From the NCBI GenBank assembly GCA_964036315.1, contig CAXIWW010000817.1, positions 6,979,501-7,043,500 on the forward strand: 64,000 nucleotides of DNA, read 5' to 3'. The translations under genes were made by a program, and so were the position numbers. This stretch comes from Acanthosepion esculentum. Its lineage: Eukaryota > Mollusca > Cephalopoda > Sepiida > Sepiidae. Position 1 is the first letter of the stretch; each line of letters opens with the position of its first letter. A model generated the notes under the pieces. That model made no database searches, was not told the DNA's origin, and saw nothing but the letters and a program-made list of their open reading frames with translations. Positions 12,481 through 21,700 of this stretch are shown piece by piece.

Positions 12481-15099
12481 CCCACGCAGACAACACCACA
12501 CCCAGGAGACAGTCCCAGAAAGTCCCACGCAGACGACCCCCTACCGAGGAGACAGGCACAGAAATTTCCACGCAGACGACCCCCCAGTCAGGAGACAGTC
12601 CGAGGAAGACCCACGCAGACGACCCCCAGTCCCAGAAAGTCCCACGCAGACGACCGCCCACCCAGGAGACAGTCCCAGATATCCCACGCAGACGAACCCA
12701 GTCCCAGAAAGTAACACGCAGATGACCCCCAGTCCCAGAAAGTCCCACGCACACGACCACCAGTCCCACAATGTCCTACGCAGACGAGCCCCCACCAAGG
12801 AGACAGTCCCAGAAAGTCCCACGCAGACGACCCCCCCACCCATGAGACAGTCCCAGAAAGTCCCACGGAGACGACCCACTGTCCCAGAAAGTCCCACGCA
12901 GACGCCCCCAACCAAGGAGACATTACCAGAAATTCCCACGCAGACGACACCTAGTCCCAGAAAGTCCCACGCAGAAGACACCCTGTCCCAGAAAGTCCCA
13001 CGCAGACGACACCCAGTCCCAGAAAATCCCACGCAGTGGACTCTCCACCCAGGAGACAGTCCCAGAAAGTCCCACGGAGAGGACCCACCCACCCAGGAGA
13101 GAGTACCAGAAAGTCCCACGCACACGACTCCACGCCCAGGAAACAGTCCCAGAAAGTGCCACGCAGACGACACGCAATCCCAGAATGTCCCACGCAGACG
13201 ACCACCAGTCCCACAAAGTCCTACGCAGAACCCCCCCCCCCACCCAGGAGACAGTCCCAGAAAGTCCCACGCAGACGAAACACCACCCAGGAGTCAGTAC
13301 CAGAAAGAGCCACGAGACGAACCCCTGTCTCAGAAAGTCCCACGCAGACGACTACCCACCCAGGAGACAGTCCCAGAAAGTCCCACGCAGACGACCTCCC
13401 ACCCAGGAGACAGTCCCAGAAAGTCCCACGCAGACGACCCCCAGTCCGAGAAAGTCCCACGCAGACGACCCCCACCCAGGAGACAGTCCCAGAAAGTCCC
13501 ACGCAGACGACCCCCAGTCCAAGAAAGTCCCCCGCAGACGACCCCCCACCCAGGAGACAGTCACAGAAAGTCCCACGCAGACGATCCCCCACCCAGAAGA
13601 GAGTCCCTGAAAGTCCCACGCAGACAACCCCCATTCCCAGAAAGTCCCACGCAGACGACTCCCCACCGAGGAGACAGTCCCAGAAAGTCCCACGCAGACG
13701 AGCCCAGTCCCAGAAAGTCCCACGCAGACGACCCCCACCCAGGAGACAGTCCCAGAAAGTCCCACGCAGACGACACCCAGTCCCTGAAAGTCCCAAGCAG
13801 ACGATCTCCCACGCAGGAGACAGTCCCAGAAAGTCCCACGCAGACGAACCCCCACCCAGGAGAAAGTCCCAGAAAGTCCCACGCAGAGGAGCCCAGTCCC
13901 AGAAAGTCCCACGCAGACGACCCCCACCCAGGAGACAGTCCCAGAAACTACCACGCAGATTACACCCAGTCTCAGAAAGTCCCAGGCAGACGAATCCCCA
14001 CCCAGGAGACAGTCCCAGAAAGTCCCACGCAGACGACGCCCCACCCAGTAGAGAGTCCAAAAAAGATCCACGCAGACGACACCGAGTCCTAGAAAGTCCC
14101 ATACAGACGACCCCCCCACCCAGGAGACAGTCCCAGAAAGTAACACGCAGACGACCCCCAGTCCCAGAAAGTCCAACGCAGACGACCACCAGTCCCACAA
14201 AGTCCCACGCAGACGACCCCCCACCCAGGAGACAGTCCCAGAAAGTCCCACGCAGACGAACCACAGTCCCAGAATGTCCCACGCAGACGCCCCACACCAA
14301 GGAGACAGTCCCAGAAAGTCCCTCGCAGACGATCCCCCACCCAGAAGAGAGTCCCTGAAAGTCCCACGCAGACAACCCCCAGTCCCAGAATGTCCCACGA
14401 AGACGAACCCCAGTCCAAGAAAGTCCCACGCAGAAGACCCCCTGTCCCAGAAAGTCCCACGCAGACGACACCCAGTCCCAAAAAATCCCACGCAGAGGAC
14501 CCTCCACTCAGGAGTCAGTCCCAGAAAGTCCCACGACGACGGACCCCACCCAGGAGTCTGTACCAGAAAGACCCACGCAGACGACCCCCTGTCTCAGAAA
14601 GTCCCAAGCAGACGACTACCCACCCAGGAGACAGTCCCAGAAAGTCCCACGCAGACTACCCCCCACCCTGGAGACAGTCCCAGAAAGTCCCACGCAGACG
14701 ACCCCCAGTCCCAGAAAGTCCCACGCACACGAACCACACCCAGGAGACTGTCCCAGAAACTCCCACGCAGACGACACCCAGTCCCTGAAAGTCCCAAGCA
14801 GACGACCTCCCACGCAGGAGACAGTCCCAGAAAGACCCACGCAGACGAACCCCCACCCAGGAGACAGTCCCAGAAAGACCCACGCAGACGACCCCAGTCC
14901 CAAAAAGTCCCACGCAGACGACTCCCCACCCAGGAGAGAGTCCAAGAAAGACCAACGCAGACGACCCCGAGTCCAAGAAAGTCCCATACAGAAGACCCCG
15001 CACCCAGGAGACAGTCCCAGAAAGTCCCACGCAGACGACCCCCAGTCCAAGAAAGTCCCACGCAGACGACCCCCCACCCAGGAGACAGTCACAGAAAGT
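12481..15099 (+). repeat. Satellite A higher-order repeat, copy 2 (about 2619 bp)
   Basis: Collinear with copy 1 at offset 2503 from about 12830 to 14800. It then gains about 116 bp (near 14820-14935), after which the offset is about 2619. The left part (12721 onward) aligns with copy 3 at offset 2736. The C-run near 13230 is longer than in the other copies, a typical slippage difference. Confidence 0.88.
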
Positions 15100-16303
15100 C
15101 CCACGCAGACAACACCATACCCAGGAGACAGTCCCAGAAAGTCCCACGCAGACGACCCCCTACCGAGGAGACAGGCACAGAAATTTCCACGCAGACGACC
15201 CCCCAGTCAGGAGACAGTCCGAGGAAGACCCACGCAGACGACCCCCAGTCCCAGAAAGTCCCACGCAGACGACCGCCCACCCAGGAGACAGTCCCAGAAA
15301 GTCCCACGCAGACGAACCCCAGTCCCAGAAAGTCCCATGCAGACGACCCCCACCCAGGAGACAGTCCCAGATATCCCACGCAGACGACCCCCACCCAGGA
15401 GAGAGTCCCAGAAAGACCTACGCAGACGAACCCAGTCCCAGAAAGTAACACGCAGATGACCCCCAGTCCCAGAAAGTCCCACGCACACGACCACCAGTCC
15501 CACAATGTCCTACGCAGACGAGCCCCCACCAAGGAGACAGTCCCAGAAAGTCCCACGCAGACGACCCCCCCACCCATGAGACAGTCCCAGAAAGTCCCAC
15601 GGAGACGACCCACTGTCCCAGAAAGTCCCACGCAGACGCCCCCAACCAAGGAGACATTACCAGAAATTCCCACGCAGACGACACCTAGTCCCAGAAAGTC
15701 CCACGCAGAAGACACCCTGTCCCAGAAAGTCCCACGCAGACGACACCCAGTCCCAGAAAATCCCACGCAGTGGACTCTCCACCCAGGAGACAGTCCCAGA
15801 AAGTCCCACGGAGAGGACCCACCCACCCAGGAGAGAGTACCAGAAAGTCCCACGCACACGACTCCACGCCCAGGAAACAGTCCCAGAAAGTGCCACGCAG
15901 ACGACACGCAATCCCAGAATGTCCCACGCAGACGACCACCAGTCCCACAAAGTCCTACGCAGAACCCCCCCCACCCAGGAGACAGTCCCAGAAAGTCCCA
16001 CGCAGACGAAACACCACCCAGGAGTCAGTACCAGAAAGAGCCACGCAGACGAACCCCTGTCTCAGAAAGTCCCACGCAGACGACTACCCACCCAGGAGAC
16101 AGTCCCAGAAAGTCCCACGCAGACGACCTCCCACCCAGGAGACAGTCCCAGAAAGTCCCACGCAGACGACCCCCAGTCCGAGAAAGTCCCACGCAGACGA
16201 CCCCCACCCAGGAGACAGTCCCAGAAAGTCCCACGCAGACGACCCCCAGTCCAAGAAAGTCCCCCGCAGACGACCCCCCACCCAGGAGACAGTCACAGAA
16301 AGT
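15100..16303 (+). repeat. Satellite A higher-order repeat, copy 3 (partial, about 1.2 kb)
   Basis: Begins like copies 1 and 2, follows them with few changes, then stops early. Near 16304 the sequence jumps back to the GCAGACAACACC monomer that starts a unit, where copies 1 and 2 continue with GCAGACGATCCCC. This is an internal truncation joining unit interior to unit start, as unequal crossover would give. Confidence 0.82.
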
Positions 16304-18123
16304 CCCACGCAGACAACACCACACCCAGGAGACAGTCCCAGAAAGTCCCACGCAGACGACCCCCACCGAGGAGACAGGCACAGAAATTTCCACGCAGACG
16401 AACCCCCAGTCAGGAGACAGTCCGAGGAAGACCCACGCAGACGACCCCCAGTCCCAGAAAGTCCCACGCAGACGAACCCCAGTCCCAGAAAGTCCCATGC
16501 AGACGACCCCCACCCAGGAGACAGTCCCAGATATCCCACGCAGACGACCCCCACCCAGGAGAGAGTCCCAGAAAGACCTACGCAGACGAACCCAGTCCGA
16601 GAAAGTCCCACGCAGACGACCGCCCACCCAGGAGACAGTCCCAGAAAGTCCCACGCAGACGACCCCCAGTCCCAGAAAGTCCCACGCAGACGAACCCCCA
16701 CACAGGAGACAGTCCCAGAAAGTCCCACGCAGAAAACGCCCAGTCCCAGAAAGTCCCATGCAGACGACCCCCACCCAGGAGACAGTCCCAGAATGTCCCA
16801 AACAGACGACCCCCCACCCAGGAGACAGTCCCAGAAAGTCCCACGCAGACGAACGCCAGTCCAAGAAAGTCCCACACAGACGACCCCCAATCCAAGAAAG
16901 TCCCACGCAGACGACTCCCAGTCCAAGAAAGTCCCACGCAGACGACCCCCAACCCAGGAGACAGTCCAAGAAAGTCCCAAACCGACGATACCCTACCCAG
17001 GAGACAGTCCCAGAAAGTCCGACGCAGACGACCCCCAGTCATAGAAAGGCCGACGCAGACGACCCCCAGTCCAAGAATGTCCAACGTAGACGACCCCCCA
17101 CCCAGGAGACTGTCCCAGAAAGTCCCACGAAGACGACACCCAGTCATAGAATGTCCCACGCAGACGACCCCCAGTCCCAGAAAGTCCCACGCAGACGACC
17201 CCCCACTCAGGAGACAGTCCCAGAAAGTCCCAAACAGACGACCCCAACCTAGGAGACTGTCCCAGAAAGTCCCACGCAGACGAACCCCAGTCCCAGAAAG
17301 TCCCACGCAGACGACCCCCAGTCCAAGAAAATCCCACGCAGACGACTCCCCACCCAGGAGACAGACCAAGAAAGTCCCAAACAGACGATCCCCCACCCAA
17401 GAGACAGTCCCAGAAAGTCCGGCGCAGACGACCCCAAGTCATAGAAAGTCCCACGCAGACGACCCCCAGTCCCAGAATGTCCCACGCAGACGACCCTCAG
17501 TCCAAGAATGTCCCACGCAGACGACCCCCCACCCAGGAGACAGTCCCAGAAAATCCTACGCAGACCACCCCAGTCACAGAAAGTCCCACCCAGACGACCC
17601 CCAGTCCCAGAAAGTCCCACGCAGACGACTCCACCACCTAGAAGACAGTCATACAAAGTCCCACGCATACCACCCCCACCCAGGAGACAGTCCCAGAAAG
17701 ACCCACGCAGACGACCCCCAGTCCCAGAAAGTCCCACGCAGACGACCCCCCAGACAGGAGACAGTCCCAGAAAGTCCCACGCAGACGGCCCCCAGTCCCA
17801 GAAAGTCCCACGCAGACGACCCCCAGTCCCAGAAAGTCCCACGCAGACGACCCCCAGTCCCAGGAGACAGTCCAAGAAAGTCCTACGCAGACGACCCCAC
17901 CACCCAGGAGACAGTCCCAGAAAGTCCCACGCAGACGACCCCCAGTCCCAGAAAGTCCCACGCAGACGACCCCCAGTCCCAGAAAGTCCCACGCAGACGA
18001 CCCCAGTCCCAGAAAGTCCCACGCAGACTACCCCCAGTCCCAGAAAAACCAAAGCAGACGACCCCCCACCCAGGAGACAGTCCCAGAAAGTCCCACGCAG
18101 ACGACCCCAGTCCCAGAATGTCC
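16304..18123 (+). repeat. Satellite A, right tail: more diverged and richer in 31-bp monomers
   Basis: After a short renewed start of the higher-order unit, the order of variants no longer follows it. New variants appear: CAAACAGACGAT, AGTCATAGAAAG, CCAAGAATGTCC and CACCACCTAGAAGAC. From about 17790 to 18010 nearly pure 31-mers run in tandem. Edge regions of satellite arrays often carry older, less homogenised copies, which fits this position next to the junction with satellite B. Confidence 0.8.
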
Positions 18124-18135
18124 CTAGTTGGCACT
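18116..18135. other. Junction between satellite A and satellite B
   Basis: Satellite A ends with CAGAATGTCC, and from 18124 the sequence reads CTAGTTGGCACTGTGG, which is the right end of a satellite B spacer. There is no intervening unique sequence. The spacer normally reads CCTAGGACTAGTTGG, so satellite B begins part-way through that motif. A shared CC or CTAG at the joint means the exact base is uncertain by a few nucleotides. No target-site duplication or element end is visible. Confidence 0.93.
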
Positions 18136-18310
18136 GTGGTGCTGTTTGCACTTTTGCTATCAGCTGTTGGCACTTTTGCTATCAGCTTTTGGCACATTTG
18201 CTATCAGCTGTTGGCACTTTTGCTATCAGCTGTTGGCACTTTTGCAATCAGCTGTTGGCACTTTTGCTATCAGCAGTTGGCACTTTTGGTATCATCTGTT
18301 GACACTTTTG

Positions 18311-18447
18311 CTATCAGTATTTTTATACTTTCATAGTGTTTTTTTTAGTGGGGGGGTCACTATTTGCTCATAGCTGGGACTCTTTGTGATCAGAAGACTT
18401 GCTTTCACATGTAGTTTATAGTCATACCTAGGATTAGTTGGCACTGT
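18311..18447 (+). repeat. Truncated first spacer of satellite B
   Basis: The leftmost spacer goes directly from GCTATCA to GTATTTTTATAC. About 33 bp normally present there are missing, including GGTGTTGTTCGCAAG and the TATATAAA core. The rest (poly-T, GGGTCAC, CCTAGG) is intact, apart from a variant GGATTAGTTGG end. It is the spacer nearest the satellite junction, so it may be an old edge copy. Confidence 0.88.
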
Positions 18448-19844
18448 GGTGCTGTTGGCACTTTTGCTATCAGCTGTTGGCACTTTTGCTATTAGCTCTT
18501 GGCACTTTTGCAATCAGCTGTTTGCACTTTTGCTATCAGCTGTGGTGCTGTTGGCACTTTTGCTATCAACTGGTGTTGTTCGCAAGTTTTTATATAAACA
18601 TGTATTTTTATACTTTCATAGGGTTTTTTTTAGTGGGGGGTCACTATTTGCTCATAGCTGGGACCCTTTGTGATGAGAAGCCTTGCTGTCAGATGTAGTT
18701 TATAGTCATACCTTGAACTAGTTGGCACTGTGGTGCTGTTGGCACTTTTGCTATCAGCTTTTGGCACTTTTGCTTTCAGCTGTTGTCACTTTTGCTATCA
18801 GCTGTTGGCACTTTTGCTATAAGTTGTTGGCACTTTTGCTATCTGCTGTTGGCACTTTTGCTATCAGTGGTTGGCACTTTTGCTATCAGCTGTTAGCACT
18901 TTTGGTATCATCTGTTGACACTTTTGCTATCAGCTGTTGGCACTTTTGCTATCAGCTTTTGGCACTTTTGCTATCAGCTGTTGGCACTTTTGCTATCACC
19001 TGTTGGCACTTTTGCTATAAGCTGTTGGCACTTTTGCTATCAGCTGTGGTGCTGTTGGCACTTTTGCTATCAACTGGTGTTGTTCGCAAGTTTTTATATA
19101 AACATGTATTTTTATACTTTCATAGTGTTTTTTTTTTAGTGGGGTCACTATTTGCTCATAGCTGGGACCCTGTGTGTTCAGAAGCCTTGCTGTCAGATGT
19201 AGTTTATAGTCATACCTAGGACTAGTTGGCAATGTGGTGCTGTTGGCACTTTTGCTATCAGCTGTTGGCCCTTTTGCTATCAGCTGTTGGCACTTTTGCT
19301 ATCAGCTGTTGGCACTTTTGCTATCAACTGGTGTTCTTCGCAAGTTTTTATATAAACATGTATTTTTATACTTTCATAGTGTTTTTTTTTTTTAGTGGGG
19401 GTCACTATTTGCTCATAGCTGGGACCGTTTGTGATCAGAAGACTTGCTGTCAAATGTAGTTTTTAGTCATACCTAGGACTAGTTGGCACTGTGGTGCTGT
19501 TGGCACTTTTGCTATCAGCTTTTGGCACTTTTGCTTTCAGCTGTTGTCACTTTTGATATCAGCTGTTGGCACTTTTGCTATAAGTTGTTGGCACTTTTGC
19601 TATCACCTGTTGGCACTTTTGCTATAAGCTGTTGGCACTTTTGCTATCAGCTGTGGTGCTGTTGGCACTTTTGCTATCAACTGGTGTTGTTCGCAAGTTT
19701 TTATATAAACATGTATTTTTATACTTTCATAGTGTTTTTTTTTTAGTGGGGGTCAATATTTGCTCATAGCTGGGACCCTTTGTGATCAGAAGACTTGCTG
19801 TCAGATGTCGTTTATAGTCATACCTAGGAATAGTTGGCACTGTG

Positions 19845-20640
19845 GTGCTGTTGGCACTTTTGCTATCAGCTTTTGGCACTTTTGCTATCAGCTGTTGTCA
19901 CTTTTGCTATCAGCTGTTGGCACTTTTGCTCTCAGTTGTTGGCACTTTTGCTATAAGCTTTTGGCACTTTTGGTATCAGCTGTTGGCACTTTTGCTATCA
20001 GCTGTTAGCACTTTTTCAATCAGCTGTTGGCACTTGTGCTATCAGCTGTTGGCATTTTTGCTATCAGCTGTTGGCACCTTTGGAATAATCTGTTGGCACA
20101 TTTGCTATCAGCTGTTGGCACTTTAGCTATCAGCTGTTGGCACTTTTGCTATCAGCTGTTGGCACTTTTTCTATCAGCTATTGGCACATTTGCTATCAGC
20201 TGTTGGCACTTTTGCTATCAGCTGTTGGCCTTTTGCTGTCAGCTGTTGGCACTTTTGCTATCAGCTGTTGGCACTTTTGGTATCATCTGTTGGCACTTTT
20301 GCTATCAGCTGTTGGCACTTTTGCTGTAAGCTGTTGTCACTTTTGCTATCAGCTGTTGGCACTTTTGGTATCATCTGTTGGCACATTTGCTCTCGGCTTT
20401 TGGCACTTTTGGTATCATCTGTTTGCACTTTTGCTATCAGATGTTGGCACATTTGCTATCAGCTTTTGGCACTTTTGGTATCATCTGTTTGCACTTTTGC
20501 TATCAGCTGTTGGCACATTTGCTATCAGCTTTTGGCACTTTTGGTATCATCTGTTTGCACTTTTGCTATCAGCTGTTGGCACGTTTGCTATCAGCTGTTG
20601 GCACTTTTGCTATCAGCTGTGGTGCTGTTTGCACTTTTGC
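19845..20640 (+). repeat. Long uninterrupted run of 22-bp monomers
   Basis: About 0.8 kb of 22-mers with no spacer, one of the longest runs in the window. Monomer variants include GGTATCATC, GCATTTTTG, GCTCTCAG and GGAATAATC. Several 22-mers have one-base length changes (for example GGCCTTTTGCTG near 20228). The right end holds a 66-bp trimer repeat described separately. Confidence 0.9.
20382..20579 (+). repeat. 66-bp trimeric higher-order repeat, three copies
   Basis: Three 22-mer variants recur in fixed order: one with CACATTTGCT, one with CTTTTGGCACTTTTGG, and one with ATCATCTGTTTGCAC. The cycle starts at 20382, 20448 and 20514, exactly 66 bp apart, and a fourth cycle seems to begin at 20580 (CACGTTTGCT). 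Related but less regular trimers occur near 21087-21230. Confidence 0.9.
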
Positions 20641-21062
20641 TATCAACTGGTGTTGTTCGCAAGTTTTTATATAAACATGAATTTTTATACTTTCATAGTG
20701 TTTTTTTTTAGTGGGGGGTCACTATTTGCTCATAGCTGAGACCCTTTGTGATCAGAAGCCTTGCTGTCAGATGTAGTTTATAATCATACCTAGGACTAGT
20801 TGGCACTGTGGTGCTGTTGGCACTTTTGCTATCAGCTGTTGGCACTTTTGCTATCAGCTGTGGTGCTGTTGGCACTTTTGCTATCAACTGTTGTTGTTCG
20901 CAAGTTTTTATATAAATATGTATTTTTATACTTTCATAGCGTTTTTTATTTTAGTGGGGGGTCACTATTTGCTCATAGCTGGGACCCTTTGTGATCAGAA
21001 GCCTTGCTGTCAGATGTAGTTTATAGTCATACCTAGGACTAGTTGGCACTGTGGTGCTGTTG
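20515..21062 (+). repeat. Two-unit tandem duplication in satellite B, copy 1 (offset 638)
   Basis: Covers two spacers and their monomers. It matches 21153-21700 at offset 638. Both copies share GCTGAGACCC in one spacer, AGTTTATAATCAT after it, and a TATATAAATATG core in the next spacer. A few substitutions separate them. Confidence 0.8.
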
Positions 21063-21152
21063 GCACGTTTGCTATCAGCTGTTGGTATATTTGCTATCAG
21101 CTTTTGGCACTTTTGGTATCATCTGTTGGCACATTTGCTATCAGCTGTTGGC

Positions 21153-21700
21153 ACATTTGCTATCAGCTTTTGGCACTTTTGGTATCATCTGTTGGCACTT
21201 TTGCTATCAGCTGTGGGCACATTTGCTATCAGCTGTTGGCACTTTTGCTATCAGCTGTGGTGCTGTTTGCACTTTTGCTATCAACTGGTGTTGTTCGCAA
21301 GTTTTTATATAAACATGTATTTTTATACTTTCATAGTGTTTTTTTTTAGTGGGGGGTCACTATTTGCTCATAGCTGAGACCCTTTGTGATCAGAAGCCTT
21401 GCTGTCAGATGTAGTTTATAATCATACCTAGGACTAGTTGGCACTGTGGTGCTGTTGGCACTTTTGCTATCAGCTGTTGGCACTTTTGCTATCAGCTGTG
21501 GTGCTGTTGGCACTTTTGCTATCAACTGGTGTTGTTCGCAAGTTTTTATATAAATATGTATTTTTATACTTTCATAGTGTTCTTTTTTTTAGTGGGGGGT
21601 CACTATTTGCTCATAGCTGGGACCCTTTGTGATAAGAAGCCTTGCTGTCAGATGTAGTTTATAGTCATACCTAGGACTAGTTGGCACTGTGGTGCTGTTG
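21153..21700 (+). repeat. Two-unit tandem duplication in satellite B, copy 2 (offset 638)
   Basis: Partner of 20515-21062. The limits are approximate because the flanking 22-mers are alike and the match fades gradually at both ends. Confidence 0.8.

Larger units (their letters stand above)
1..18123 (+). repeat. Satellite A: GC-rich minisatellite array of 31- and 42-bp monomers
   Basis: The whole stretch is made of one monomer family. The short form is about 31 bp: AGTCCCAGAA, then AGTCCCACGCAG, then ACGACCCCC. The long form adds 11 bp (ACCCAGGAGAC) to make 42 bp. Short and long forms alternate irregularly. Counting one 42-mer gives 18 C, 13 A, 9 G and 2 T, so the plus strand is strongly T-poor and C/A-rich. 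Each monomer has two CpGs (in CACGCAG and in GACGAC). Common variants are CCACCAAGGAGAC, CCAGAAGAGAG, ACCCATGAGAC and TCCCACAAAG. No stop codon arises in the consensus, which produces long open frames on both strands. The array enters from beyond the left edge, so its true start is not seen. I see no gene, RNA or mobile element in it. Confidence 0.97.

Noticed and set aside
14274..17252. 992-codon plus-strand open frame, proline- and arginine-rich
   Set aside because: It is made wholly of satellite A monomers. The same peptides appear in all three frames, overlapping frames on the same and opposite strand are also open, and it has no non-repeat domain.
1..18123. CTCF-like (CCACCAAGGAGACAG) or PRDM9-like motif in satellite A
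   Set aside because: Core G positions expected in a CTCF site are A here, and the human PRDM9 13-mer requires a T that is missing. The similarity is too weak.
15919..18336. 805-codon open frame crossing the satellite A-B joint
   Set aside because: It simply reads through satellite A and then 22-mers of satellite B (peptide pattern LLSAVGTFAIS). No start context, domain or conservation supports a fusion protein.
18560..18730. SINE or other Pol III element in the spacer
   Set aside because: GTGTTGTTCGCAAG is only weakly like a tRNA B box, I find no A box at the right distance, and there is no 3-prime tail with target duplication at each copy. An older insertion origin is kept as a finding, without a class.
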